A DNA stretch of 64,000 bases from Symsagittifera roscoffensis (GCF_963678635.1 NC_087067.1:12323716-12387715), one strand, 5' to 3'; positions 43,430 through 55,527 are shown, numbered from the stretch's first letter. The notes: a model not told the origin generated them from the sequence alone. Numbers and translations are program-made.

Positions 43430-45720
43430 CCCCAAAACTTACTAGTCACTCACTATCATCGTGAAGAAAATGAGCAAAAAACATTACACAAATATGCAAT
43501 TAATCAAGTTACTCAATGCGAATCAGAACCACAATCAATCGAAAGAAGAAACATAATAGCAACACTTTACTCAAAAGCACGAACTACAACGCTAACAGGA
43601 TATAAATTTGCAGCGACATTTTCGAAAAGAAAGTACATTGTTCCCAAGTTTCAATCGGAAACAAAAACAGACTAGACCATGAATCCTTCTACCAAAGTAA
43701 CAAAGAAAAAATTTCACACCTCAGCCCTGACGATTGCAAAAACGAGCTTAAACGATTAAAAATCACATCAAACAAAGGCACAACCAGAAAATTTGTCAAC
43801 TTTCAAGTTTTTTCAGGTTCCGCACATCAAGCCGCACTTGAAAGATACCAAGGACATATAAAATTAGATGACATTTTCCCTTCCACGGAGAAAATGGAAG
43901 ATTAACTTACGATCTCCATGACAAAAATTGGATACCACACATTGGATTTAACAACCCCTCAAATTGTAAAGCCGACACAAAAAATAAAGGTTACCAAGAA
44001 ATAATGTTTTTCGATTGGAAAATACAACTTGAAGAAGTACAACTAACACGTGATTTAAAGGATGACACAATAAATTATCAAGAAATCAGACTGCAATCTT
44101 ACTACACGCACAAATTGTTTGGTTCCGTGAAGACACCTGTGCCACATTTCAAGTAGCAAAAATATACGCCAGAATAATAAAATTTCATCAAAAATATTTT
44201 ATTGAATCAATCCCGTTTGAAGATGTAAACCCTGATCAACTCGGACCTAGTAATTATAAATTTAGAAACATCTATAATATAGAAAATAACTTGACACGTT
44301 TTCAAATATACCCAGAAACGGAACTAGCATGTAAATACACCAAACCACTTTACAAAATACAAAACTCAGAAATCCTTGTCAAATACGAAGAAGGTTTCAA
44401 CATGGATACAGGAAAATTGAATGAACAACCAATGGCTACATATCATTCAACCACTGACAAAAAATCATATGTCCCGGTACACTTTCTAAAACACACAGGA
44501 AGAATTGTTGGACAATTAAAACCACAAGACAAAAACAGTACACGCTTACAAGAACTATCACTGAACAACACTCATTTTGGCGCAATTCATTATAACATAC
44601 ACTTAGACATGAAATTAGACTACAAAATAAGTAGAATCTTTCAAGAAATGTCTTTGACAGAACTTGAAACACTCCATCAACTATGCGAACTTGAACGCAC
44701 GCAGATTTTACAATCACTTGCACTAGCAGTACTTAAAATCCCTTATGCAGTTATTTATTGTGCGGTAACAGATCAAACTTTATTGACTACAAAGGAAATT
44801 TTTTTATGGTGTTACTCTCGTACCAAAAAAGTATCACCTTTATATGTTTTTGAACACAAAAGATGTTATAAAAGAATCCGAATATTCTACAAAAAAAAGT
44901 ACATTTTGTTGATACACTCTCCCGAAGAACTTATATTTGGGATACAGCAATCCCATATGGATCAGAAAATAGCCACAATGTAGTACAATTAAATCCTGAC
45001 GAAGATAAATACTATCTTCTCACACCATATCCTACGCTTATGCAACCACTCAAAAATTTTCACCAGAAAGCATTAGAGCTAACGCCCGCAACCCCAAAAT
45101 TGATTTACAATCAATCAGCATATACTCTGAATCCGACATTCAATATCACATACGAACACAACAATTTAAGGAAATACTCACAAAAATGGACACAATACAA
45201 CGAAAATCCATAGATCAAAATCTACGCAATTTTGCAAAAACAGCAGGCTTTTCCGACATATACGCACAAGAATCAAGCGGATATTTTAAAGATATAAAAG
45301 ATTAATTTTTTTTAAATGGCGAAAAATTCAGACCACAACATATATCACTAATAGAGACTTTTAGTTTTGTATTTTTGAAAAACGAACTTCTTTCCTTTCT
45401 AGGATGGCCTTACTACATCCTAGAAAGGTTGACTATATTTAACTTTCAATGTTTAACTTTATTGGATTTATTTTCTCTCTCTTAAAAGGAATCTACATTA
45501 CATGTACATGCGCAATACACACACAAATAAACATACAAGCAAGCGTAGCACGCATTTTTTTCGCAGGATTTTTTGGAACATTCTCTACATCAATCAATAA
45601 AACACTTTTAGACGCTGAAATAGAGAATACAATACCAAGCTATCAACAACACCAAACACATATGACGAATCAGGAAACGATACGAATACAACGCCTAAAG
45701 CACCACAGTTACAAAACCTA
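43430..45720 (+). pseudogene. Env-like glycoprotein region (tentative), broken
   Basis: Located after pol, where env lies in retrovirus-like elements. Frames shift repeatedly, the longest being 44291-44983 (230 aa). Scattered Cys residues, several N-x-S/T sites (such as NNTH near 44575), a short hydrophobic run near 44760 and Trp/Tyr-rich segments fit an extracellular glycoprotein. Toward the end, 45449-45545 encodes a hydrophobic segment (FNFIGFIFSLLKGIYITC) that may be the membrane anchor, followed by a polar tail. No named env family is recognised, so the call rests on position and general character. At least three frame changes and several stops lie inside. I describe the fragments only as they stand. 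Confidence 0.4.
45394..45428 (+). repeat. Perfect 13-bp stem, 9-base loop
   Basis: cctttctaggatg and catcctagaaagg pair perfectly around gccttacta, within the env-like region. It may be chance in coding DNA or an RNA structure. Confidence 0.6.
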
Positions 45721-45741
45721 AACAATAACCATCCCCTATTA

Positions 45742-46556
45742 TTGGTACCGGGAAATTTCGGAAATATCGCCCTAACAGACCTCATATTTTTGATATCTAA
45801 AGATCAACAAAGCCCGATTCGACACATAATAACCCAACAACCAAGTATAGAAGACACATACGAACAAATTATAGAACAACCACATACCACTAACTTTCGT
45901 TCTCAGAACAACCATCTTTTTAGCTCACGATGAGCCGCCCAGTTGGATCCCTCCATCGATCAATTTCCCACCCAACCAACCTTCAGATCAACCTTCCCAT
46001 CATCTCAGTTTTTGCTTTCCCCCACCTCAATCACCTCATCATAAAACTTCATCCAGCATGGAATCAGACACTAATTCCAACACAACAGTATATAACACTA
46101 TCTCCCAATTCAATAACTCCGATATCGAAACACCCGACAAATTTACCAACTCTGAACCCAGTCCATCTGCATTTTCCCAACATCCCTTTCAACCTATTCA
46201 TTCCCAAGTCAAAATTGATCCCCCTACCCCTCCCTCTCCCATTTCAATTGTGACACCCATAAATTCCCCTCTAACCAGTGAACCATCCGATAGCCACGAC
46301 TCAGGAACCACACAAATATCACACATCACACGAGCTGGATAATTTCATCACACTGCATCAACAACTACAACACCCTCAAACACTAACTATTCACCAACTC
46401 TCACAATCTAAAATATCATCCAACCCATCAACCTCAACTCCCTCTTCACATAACACCCCTTCACAAAACCCGACTTCCTCATCAACCCCATCCTCCAGTA
46501 CAACCAGATTTCACCGAACCTTAAAAAAAATTCCCAAATACTCCATTCCCATCTAA
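45742..46556 (+). CDS. Pro/Ser/Thr/Gln-rich ORFs downstream of the env-like region
   Basis: Overlapping frames at 45742-45933, 45930-46253, 46058-46342 and 46278-46556 are all rich in Pro, Ser, Thr, Gln, Asn and His. The 45742 and 45930 frames overlap at gATGAg. Composition implies disordered sequence. Only one frame at any point can be the ancestral one, and I could not choose between them. No domain recognised. Confidence 0.35.
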
Positions 46557-46599
46557 CCCAGGAACTTACACAACATTTGTCAATCATCCACTTCACACT

Positions 46600-47061
46600 A
46601 ACACCAAAGAATTTCTCCGAATATGTCTACCCTTTTTCCCACAATACAAGTATTTCCATTCAGAACTCAAAGATGAGAAAAGCAATTATGTAAACGAGTA
46701 CGTATTATAACCGACACTTTCATGGACATCAATCTATCACTTTACTAATCCACTATCACTGCCACAATATAACACCCCTTATGACAATAAAGTGTGCAGC
46801 ACTCAACTCTACCTTCTAATAACAGCACTAACCCCAAAACAATTCACACAGATAGGATACAGACAATCACTAATCAAGGTCACTGCATCCAAAGCTAATG
46901 ATTATTCTATCGATTATTACGATTATAACATCATACGACCTAAAGAAGACATCTTTCTAAACAACGACTCATTTGCTTACCCCCAACTAACAGAAAATTT
47001 TTTCATCAAATCCACATACTCTTCCACCCACAGCACGTTCAATAAAAATACGATAATGTGA
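46600..47061 (+). CDS. Unidentified ORF downstream of env-like region, 1
   Basis: The frame from 46792 (89 aa, MCSTQLYLLITALTPKQFTQ at the start) extends upstream in the same or neighbouring frame to about 46600 with a stop at about 46710. Tyr/Asn/Asp-rich later part (DYSIDYYDYNIIR). It looks globular, unlike the Pro/Ser-rich stretch before it. Family unknown; part of the retroelement by strand and composition. Confidence 0.4.
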
Positions 47062-47370
47062 TTTCAGCAGCACTCCGTGATGTTCATGCTTTTGATTCAT
47101 ACTTTAACAAATTTAACCACTTTTCACTAACCTTTCATTTTCTCACACCAAAAACGTGATTTCATGTTACGAACTAAAGAAACTTACACGTACACTTACT
47201 ACCAGTTCATTCAACACCATTACACTCTAAATACACCAGCGCGACAACCTCACCATAGATATCAATACATTAACTCTAGTTGCACCTAACCATTTTTTCT
47301 TAATTTCACCTATTGTATTAAAGACACTAACTTACAAGGAACCCCCCGAAAATACGATCCCATCACTCAG
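47062..47370 (+). other. Decayed coding remnants between downstream ORFs
   Basis: Short frames with stops, same A/C-rich composition; nothing recognised. Confidence 0.35.
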
Positions 47371-47697
47371 ATGTATATCTTCTGTCCCCTAACCAAAATC
47401 CTCAACGTAGACGAATCCCGCCCACTAATTGTCCCTTGTGAATTCCTCCAGCGCGTTGAAGTCCCAATCCTAGAATTCATATATAACACTCGCTATAATC
47501 ACAAGCTCTGTAACCTTATTCAAAACACACCCTATGAAATATCACCTAGCACTGAAGAGCACAACATCATTAAAACACTGAAATTGCTTTGGCCTCTTCT
47601 GCAAACAAAACACATCATTCGCTTGCTAGCTAAATTACTAACCTCATCAGACATCATCGCTGACGTTTTTCCCCATGAATTTTTCACCGACGATTAG
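47371..47697 (+). CDS. Unidentified ORF downstream of env-like region, 2
   Basis: An intact 108-codon frame, MYIFCPLTKILNVDESRPLI at the start, then FLQRVEVPILEFIYNTRYNH, a helical middle and LLAKLLTSSDIIADVFPHEF before the stop. Three Cys, no membrane segment. Base composition is a little less extreme than the rest of the element. No family recognised; an accessory gene, a captured host fragment, or the end of a longer broken ORF are all possible. Confidence 0.45.
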   Translation: MYIFCPLTKILNVDESRPLIVPCEFLQRVEVPILEFIYNTRYNHKLCNLIQNTPYEISPSTEEHNIIKTLKLLWPLLQTKHIIRLLAKLLTSSDIIADVFPHEFFTDD

Positions 47698-49192
47698 GTA
47701 ATATGAATTGAATAATTTACTAATAAGCTCGAACAAAACTAACCTTTCTTCAAAATTGTTTTCTTTTTTCTTCATAGACACGAACTTCAATCATCTACAA
47801 AACAAAAAGCGAATTAAAAAACAGGAAACTTTTTCTAGATTCATTAATTTTCAATTTCAATAATGAAGCAGTAAAATTCTCCCGCACAATGCAATAATAT
47901 TATTCATAAATTCTTTTCCCCAATGCAGTAAATCTTCATACAATTGAAAATAAATTATTAATTTCAACCCCCAAATCAAGCAGTAAACTTCATAATTTTA
48001 AAGTATTTAAATAACAAAAAAATTGTTCATAAATTGCAAATAGCAGTACTAACTTTTTCAAAGACGCTTCTTTATATTCACTCGCCCACAAATTCTATCC
48101 ACAATCTCACAGGTCGCCCACGAAGAATTGCTTAAAATAATGAATTTAAGTTTTTAACTTTCACTGATAACAACTCTAACAACTTTTAACACGTTTCAAA
48201 CTTTCCTTTAACAAGGTTGGAAAGGAATTATATACTAATCCAAACTAACCAACATAAGCTTACTAAACACCACAAACCACAACCTAACAGCATGACTAGA
48301 AAAGAAAACCCACGGTACCCAAACTGGATTAAAACCAGCTTAGAACTGGATAAATTATTCTTTTGAGACTACTTTTACGTCTGAACACAAAAGAAGAAAA
48401 CACCAAAAATTCGAAAGACAAACAAAAAACAAATAATTTGATTCTTATGAAAAAGACATAACTAAGACAACAAAAGAAATCGCCAGTAATAAAAAAAGAG
48501 CATGAAAGGTTGAACTAAAACAGGACCCTCCAAAAAGAGAGCATGAAATTATATCATCACTTGTGGCCTAACCCACCAGAAGAGGCCGTCCTGATCATGC
48601 TCTATAGCCGGCCTCACCAACCGTGCTACATCCACGCTTTGTGACACCCCGGACTCTATGTTTGACGAGAGATACTCAAGTGTGAGTAGCTCTTAAAAAT
48701 AACCGAACAAAATAGTAACGCTTTTGCGATAAAAACTAATACAAAGTCATGACTAAAAAACAAGATTAACAAAGATTTGTGTATGTAAATAATACAATGC
48801 AATATATAGATAATATATAGCCCAAAGACGAGCATCAAGGATCTTGACAATCCAATCACACTCCAACTACGAAATGGCAAACCCACCTGACATGCTGCCT
48901 ACAATCACTACACTCAATGGATTTAAAGTACCACTTGGCATCGCAGCAAAGGAAACCCATTGCAACAGAACAATGGCCATCTCGATGTTCAAGCATACGT
49001 ACAGATCCAAGTCAGCAGGCACTTCATCCAAAGTCGAACTACATGCCACATCCGAACAAGATTGAGAATAGCAATGTAGAATAGCAACCGATTAGGAACC
49101 ATAATACGATCAGCCGAAACTATCGTGATAACATCTCTTCTTCCAAACCCGAAAAAAAAAGAATACGCTCGCATCCTCTAAAGAAAAACACC
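47698..49192 (+). other. 3' non-coding part of the element with a GC-richer hairpin
   Basis: Mostly A-rich without frames. Two direct words, agagagcatgaaa, lie near 48500 and 48537. At 48537-48604 agagcatga pairs with tcatgctct and enclosed ggcc words can pair, making a structured, GC-richer patch that continues to about 48660. A 73-aa frame at 48844-49065 (MANPPDMLPTITTLNGFKVP inside) is open but unidentified. Purine-rich stretches at about 49150-49190 precede the 3' LTR and are candidates for the polypurine tract. Confidence 0.4.
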
Positions 49193-49520
49193 ATCTCTAT
49201 AAAATATTAAATACTAACCAATCATACTCCATCAAATTAACAAGCTATTTATTTGTTAAGTGTTGAAACTACTTGTAGTTTCAACTCCAGAACAATTTGA
49301 ATTAAACTTAGGTTACAGTTGTTCTCATTCTGGAACTAACTCGCGTAAACCGGTGTACACTAGATCTATTGAGATTAGGAGATATAAGAGTAAGATTAAG
49401 ATTGGTATAAGACTAAGAAGTTGCACGAATTTATCCGGCCGAAAATAAGATAGCGTGACGAGCTGACGGTGTACCTTATCTGAAATTACTCTATGAGTAT
49501 AGTAATTCATACATAACTCA
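49193..49520 (+). repeat. 3' LTR
   Basis: Matches 26933-27251; about 26 substitutions, and an extra stretch of some 10 bases near 49240-49255. The central block from gttgttctcattctggaact to ggagatataagagtaag is almost identical in both. Confidence 0.85.
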
Positions 49521-51757
49521 CTATACTATCATTTTGACATCAAGGCTAATCAAGAGTGCTTTTAATTAATCAGTTTTATGTAGAAAAAAAGTTTCCTTCT
49601 AACCTTGGTTGTTTGGGGAAAAGGAGCTTTACATTAGTGTTTTAACTTTGAAGTTTTTCATGCTGAAAGGAATGTTTTGATTGTAATTTTTAAATCTCTT
49701 ATCTTTATGTCTAATTGAGTTCACAGATTGTTCGTATGTGACCTTGACTTATTCATTCTCTCTGATGGAAAAAATATCTCTTTAGCCTTTTAGATTTATC
49801 ACTTTTCGATTATTTCATTCTTTACTTTTTTCTTTAATCAATTATAATTAAATAGAATTAGCTTTTACAAAAGAACACTTTTTCACGCAACTTGTCTGAC
49901 AACAGAAAGTTATCCAATTTTTTTGGGTTGCCGAGAAAAAACTTTTATGAAGAAGTTTGTTTTTCAACGTCACCAAAACTTGACTTATGATCCTGAAACA
50001 AAAAGCTATCTGAAAATCTCTAGCAGCGTTTCTGAAGTCGCATTTGAAATCTAATTGAGACTAAAATACAAATCTCAGCAAAACTGACGACTTAAAAGAA
50101 ATTTAAGAAAATTTGGAGCAATTATAAGTAAGTTTATACTTTTGTGATTCTTAAAACGTTTGCTGTTAGTTTTAAAACAAATGATTTTGTTTTGCATATA
50201 CTCTTTTTAAAGTTTGTTGGGCTACGTAAGTGACTCACTTTGATATAATTAACTCTCTGATCGACTGGGTATTTTTGGCGTAATTTTTGATTAACTAAAA
50301 AAAGCCAAAATGACCCATTTTTGGGGTAAAATTTTGAGCCCGAAATTCGCAAAACAAATTGCACCATATTGATTCTGCTAAAATTTAAAGCAAGTTTTGT
50401 CATCATGAGTTTTCAGCTAAACTCAAACCAAATTGAGAAAAACGCGTTTTAAATTTCAAGTTTAGCTCGTTTTGTCCGGTTAATTTAAATCAGCACTGTA
50501 TCTTGATCCGTGTGTATACTATACACTAATGAAACTTAGCCTTGAGAACGCTATTGTAAAACTATTTAAGTCGCGATTCGGTTTCCAAACAAAAACTTCT
50601 GAATTGACTCAATTTAGTGAAAAGATGCTTAAATAGGTGGTTTTTCAACAAAATACCCTATCTACAAAACGCCATATCTTGAAGCCGAAATTACATCAAA
50701 TTAAATTAAATTGCATAAGAATTACGTAACAATTGCACAAAACAGTTGTTATGCTGCGTAATAATGTTATTTTTTGGCTTGCTGGAACGGTTATCTTATT
50801 TTTTGGTTTCTTGGCCCTTCGGCTTGTTGGCCTACTACCGTTTAAATATAGCTTTCATTTACGACAGCGCTTGGAGGCCCAACTCTAATTTGTTTCATTG
50901 TTTATGAATTAATGTCATATGCGGTCATTTAAAATACCTTGAAAAAAAATAACAAAAACGCATTTTTGCAGAGCATTGGTATGCATATCTGTTTAACAGT
51001 TTTAATTATCTGGTTGAGAAAAAAACTCGGTTGTCAATTAAACTCCTGGAAACTTTCGAAAGGGGCAGAAGCCTTTTTACATTTCCTTGTCGATAAACAC
51101 AATCAACCAAATAGTTCAAATAATTGAATTGATTTTTATTGATTTCCAACCCATTATTTTTTTGCTACATATGATACGATGCAAAGTTTGCCATTATTTT
51201 TTGCCTAATTTCATGCTGTTGATATTAAGGTAGTGCTATTTTATTCTGTTTTCATCTATCTTATTTTATTGTGCAGCCCTCAAAAACGAAGGGGTGGATT
51301 TTGTTTTTGACAGATGTATGACATCATAAAACATCAATGGGTGGAGTTAAACAAGAACTTTGCCGTCAATATTTAGTTTTTGTTTTCGAAGGGCTGTATT
51401 TTCCAGCTGCTTTGAATGTCTATATGGCACAATAAAAACAAAGTACTTGGTAGTTTTTTTTTATAAATTTTTAAATAGCAATGCATGTCTTTAACGATGA
51501 ATTTTTTGACAATCAGTAACATCAGTTTAAGAGGATTAAGTTTTTTTTAATAGTAGTTTTTTTGTCTGGAATCAGAAACCTTAGAAACAAGTTGTTGAAA
51601 CCTTAATAATATTGACTTTGACCTTGATATTATTGACTTTGCCAGCTCGCTAAATATGTAGTGCAGATTGAAACTTCAAAAAAGTCTATTGAGACTTGAA
51701 AAGGGTTTTTATCTTCAAGATCAGAGTTAAGTTCGAATTAGAAAAATAGCTTTCTCA
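49521..51757. other. Non-coding; one tiny inverted-repeat element near 51276-51409
   Basis: Composition reverts to the T-rich background immediately after the LTR. No supported gene. At 51276-51409 cagccctcaaaaacgaagg is mirrored by ttttcgaagggctg about 100 bases on, a possible miniature TIR element. The 90-aa minus frame at 50134-50406 has no recognisable feature. Confidence 0.4.
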
Positions 51758-51957
51758 NNNNNNNNNNNNNNNNNNNNNNNNNNNNNNNNNNNNNNNNNNN
51801 NNNNNNNNNNNNNNNNNNNNNNNNNNNNNNNNNNNNNNNNNNNNNNNNNNNNNNNNNNNNNNNNNNNNNNNNNNNNNNNNNNNNNNNNNNNNNNNNNNNN
51901 NNNNNNNNNNNNNNNNNNNNNNNNNNNNNNNNNNNNNNNNNNNNNNNNNNNNNNNNN
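51758..51957. other. Assembly gap, 200 N
   Basis: Exactly 200 undetermined bases, probably a fixed-size scaffold gap; its true length is unknown. ORFs spanning it are meaningless. Confidence 0.98.
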
Positions 51958-54049
51958 ACTAGGTTTTCTGCAATCACAGCAACCACAGGGTCTTTTTGCA
52001 AACGCTGGGCTTTTAACCGCTGGGATTACAACCACTGGATTTGTAACTACTAGCTTTTTTTGTAAATTGTGTAAAAATTAGCTTACCAACAAGCCAGCCG
52101 AGATTGCTGAGAGTTTTTAAACAAGTTTTTTTAAAAGCCCGTTAGTAATACTTGAGTTTTGGCTAGTTGTCAATTTAAAACAAACAAACAACAAAATATG
52201 AGGTCAAATTCAAAAGGATTCAAATCTCGAAAAACTCCAAAGGATTCAAATCCAATGATGTTCTGACCTATGGTGTTCCAATTATTCTCATCGGTATTTT
52301 CTAAGATAAAAATGAATAAACTGTATCTTTCAAGCTCAGTTTTCAATTTTTTTTCACCAATAAAGTAGCTGAACTTTCCTTGCTAGCATATTTCTGACAA
52401 AAACTGAATTGTTCCAGCGCTCAATCATCAGTGAAACATTGTTGAATCATTGTTGAGTAAAATTGAAAAAATATTTCTGATGCTGATTGCTGATTAATTT
52501 CTGAGTAAAGTTTCAGTAAAAGTGCCTGGTGACCCTCTTTAAATCGGCGTTGAACTTTAAAAAAACAATTATCCTTCATTTAATTTTTTTAAAATTATCA
52601 GTTAATAAAATTTTTGTTAGATTAAACAGTACATTGAAAGTCGGTGCAAAAAAAAAATAATAGCAATTGAAAGGTTGGATAAAAATTAATTACAGATGAA
52701 TTTTAAATAGATTTCGAGTCACAAATGATGTTGCGTACTGACAAGAGAGAAGAAAAAAGATTGCACAGATGCTGAGAATCAAATATTTTCAGGACAAAAT
52801 AAAAAAACGTAAAAAAAAAGTAAAAAAAAATGGAACACTTACTTTTTTATAATCCACATAATAAAACTTTTTTGAAATTTCGATTTGATAACTTCATATA
52901 AAAACTCTAAAAATTTGATTATTGATTATTTGGTTGATAGTGGGTCGCCAAATATTGAGATCAGATCTATCAGATCAAAATTTGATTTTTTGAAATTGTT
53001 TTTGCCCAAGTTTCAAAAAAAACAATAATGAAAAAGAATTATTTTTTTCAAGTTTGTCGTTTTTAGGCCACCACTTATACAAAAAACACACATCGTGTTA
53101 TTAAAATTGTATTTTCAATTCTACTAAATTTTTGCACTTTCTTAATATATTAAAGGCATTTGTCGTTGGAATTCGAAGCGAAGCTCGCACAAAACGGCGA
53201 TAATTTTTTGAACATCATTGGAATCCAAAAACAATCAAAAACGTTGTGAATTCAATTGATCCCAAAATTTTTATTTTAGAGAAATTAAACCAATTTAACC
53301 GGTGGAAAGGTTGTTTTGAAGCATTTCATTTCATCGCTACCGCCCCGACAAAAAAAAATAAGAAAGAAAAGGTTGCGATCCTATGCAAAAGTTGAACTAT
53401 TATGCCACAATCTTGTCTAACAAAGTCTTTTCCAATGCAACAACTATTATAAATTTTTTGTAAATTTGTCGTAATTTTCCTAGTTTTCAGCCTTTCGATA
53501 TCTTAGGTAATTAGATGATTCTATCAAGATTTTTTATGCTGGAGTTAGGTTTCCTCCTGGAGATATTTTTGTGTTTGTGCTGCCAAAAAGCACAGTTGGT
53601 GCCTTAAACTTTGAGAAGACTCCTGAAATTGTTCAATTTCATATGATGATGTTCGATAAACTTAAAATCTTCATAATTCTTTTTTATATCAATGTCTCCT
53701 TGACAAATTTCTTTTTTTAAGATCATGATAATGATCTTTTTCTAATTTTTTTGAAATTCATCCACATGTACTCTATATAAAATACCATTAAAAAAATTTA
53801 TAGAAAATTACTTATTTAGCAAATGATGTATAAAATTGAAGCTATTAAACTTTTGAAAAATACAGCTTAATCTTTTAAGCTAATCGCACGAATCAATCCA
53901 GTTTGTGTATTTGTTTAAATATGCTCAATGATATTTAATTTCGAATCAAAATTTGTACCTTTTTTTGTACAAGTTTTCAGTTTTTTAATTTCCTCACCCT
54001 GGCATGATTTTCGCCCAAAAATTAAAAGGCTCAATTTTTCAGTCTTTTT
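51958..54049. other. AT-rich DNA; weak exon-like frame at 53515-53706
   Basis: Mostly featureless. A plus-strand frame without ATG at the start, after a tag acceptor-like site near 53514, includes FYAGVRFPPGDIFVFVLPKS and GALNFEKTPEIVQF before becoming low complexity. It could be a stray exon or chance. Confidence 0.3.
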
Positions 54050-54720
54050 CTGGAAAAGTTTTCTTTTTTGTGGCAATTATACCTTCATTAAAATCCGCGT
54101 AAACTGTTGTGTAATCAACAAAAATGGTAGATTTTGGTTATTATAGTTTTTAAGCTAATAAATATCAAAAAAAGCGGTGCTAGAACCGACCCTAGCGGAC
54201 AACAAAATTAATTTTTTGCTTCTCAGTGTATTTTGATCCAGATCTTTCACACTGATGTCTTCTTGATAAATAATGTTTCGCAAACTCCAAAATAATGACG
54301 CTTTTACCTTAAATCTTGATTAAGCGTTTCAAAGGCTTTCTTGAGGTCAGTGAAACTGCTAATTTTGCGTGTGACTTATCAATTACGTTTTTTTTTCAAT
54401 TTAGTTTCATTGCTTCTAAAATGCTGAAAACCACCCGGTTCAATAAAAAGAAATTTATTTTTGTTAAAAAAGAAAGTGCGCGTTTTTGAAATATTTTTCT
54501 CGAAACTTTAGAGATCGCACTCAATAAACTGATTGCTTGAATTTTGGTCTGGTTTTTCTCAAGTTTTGTGGAGAAAAATTAAAGCAGTTGAATTTATAGG
54601 TACATTTTCAATCATTACTTCGTGAAAGGTTTCAAATCAAAATAAATCAAAGCTCGCAGCTTTAAAAGTAGAATTATTTATATAATCATCTAATTCAAAA
54701 CTATTAGGAGAAAATTTTTT
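54050..54720 (-). pseudogene. Second degenerate LINE reverse transcriptase
   Basis: Minus-strand blocks in RT order: AISLLSAISKVSRKIFQKRA near 54500 (the RPISLL block), TDLKKAFETLNQDLR near 54330 (the FLDLkKAFD block), LGSVLAPLFLIFIS near 54190 (the GSvLgPLLFLiYin block) and FVDYTTVYADF near 54090, where the FADD box has become FVDY. Stops and frame changes throughout. It is a different copy, and to judge from RT residues probably a different subfamily, from the 0.7-2.5 kb LINE. The endonuclease part was not found. Confidence 0.75.
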
Positions 54721-55527
54721 TTGAATTATTTCAGACAAAATTTAAACCTCAGACAAAATAATATTTTGATCATTTTGCTTAAAATTTTTGAATATGATAT
54801 TTGCTTATAAACATTTTATGTCAACAATAATCGGGGAATGGTTTTTGTACTCTCTCAGAGCACATTGTATTCTTAATAATTTTGTACTTGTATATTATTA
54901 TGAATCCCAGTCACACTTGCGCCACAAAACTATCAGGATCATTATTCTTATGTAATTCATCATTGTATTCAATATCGTGCCGAGCGCGCGGAGCTTTGTA
55001 CCAAAACCGACCCCCCTCCTCGATCATATTCTTTTTCGACGTCAATCTACTCGACATTTGTGGTGGGGGAGGTTGCGCCAAAAAATGCTGCCAGACCTAT
55101 CAAAAAGTGGTCTACTTCGTCATTTTTGTCCGATTTCAAAAATAGTCGCGTGCCACACAGATTTTTTGGGCACAATCGGTTCATTATACGACTTTAGGGG
55201 AGCTCAGAAAAAAATCAAGTTATTTGATCAACAGAAAAACTTTGCAAAATATTTTGGTTGGCAATTTTTCCACAATTGAATTAATTGAATGAATTAGAAT
55301 GAATTAGTTGAATTGAAAGAATTAGGTGCAATATAGGGGTGGTTAATAGTCTCTTTCCTTGTGAACAGATTGTAGTAGTGTTTTTTAATGTTATATAGCC
55401 CATCTTTGATCCTTTTTATAACATAAAATTTGGTTAGTAGCATTGAAATAAGACTTTTTTCCCAAAATTGACAAAAAAAAAGTGTTATTGTGACTTTTTG
55501 GGCTATAAAACAAAACCATCCGAGTAT
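54721..55527. other. Non-coding downstream of lectin copy 2
   Basis: A GC-richer patch at 54960-55090 (gccgagcgcgcggagc) stands out, and two long plus-strand frames (54882-55145 and 54977-55279) cross it, but neither shows a domain and both are probably chance. Confidence 0.3.

Larger units (their letters stand above)
26933..49520 (+). mobile_element. Giant Ty3/gypsy-type LTR retroelement with env-like region, about 22.6 kb, decayed
   Basis: Two direct repeats of about 320 bp (26933-27251 and 49193-49520) flank gag, protease, RT, RNase H and integrase in Ty3/gypsy order on the plus strand, followed by an env-like region and further ORFs. A primer-binding-like site follows the 5' LTR by two bases. 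The interior plus strand is strongly A-rich and G-poor, with abrupt edges at the LTRs. Removing one copy of the internal 4,096-bp duplication still leaves about 18.5 kb, far above the usual 5-10 kb for this group. Every gene carries stops or frameshifts, so it is presumably immobile. The LTRs differ at about 26 of 318 aligned positions plus an indel. I could not establish a target-site duplication. Confidence 0.85.

Noticed and set aside
45930-46253. 107-aa frame as a collagen- or silk-like protein
   Set aside because: All three frames here are low-complexity because of C/A-rich composition, so the peptide pattern is not evidence of function.
48600-48660. tRNA gene in the GC-richer patch
   Set aside because: No cloverleaf or internal promoter boxes could be fitted.
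51727-52035. Long minus-strand ORFs across the gap
   Set aside because: They consist almost entirely of undetermined bases.
54882-55279. Two plus-strand ORFs downstream of lectin copy 2
   Set aside because: Overlapping frames through a GC-rich patch with no domain, start context or paralogue.
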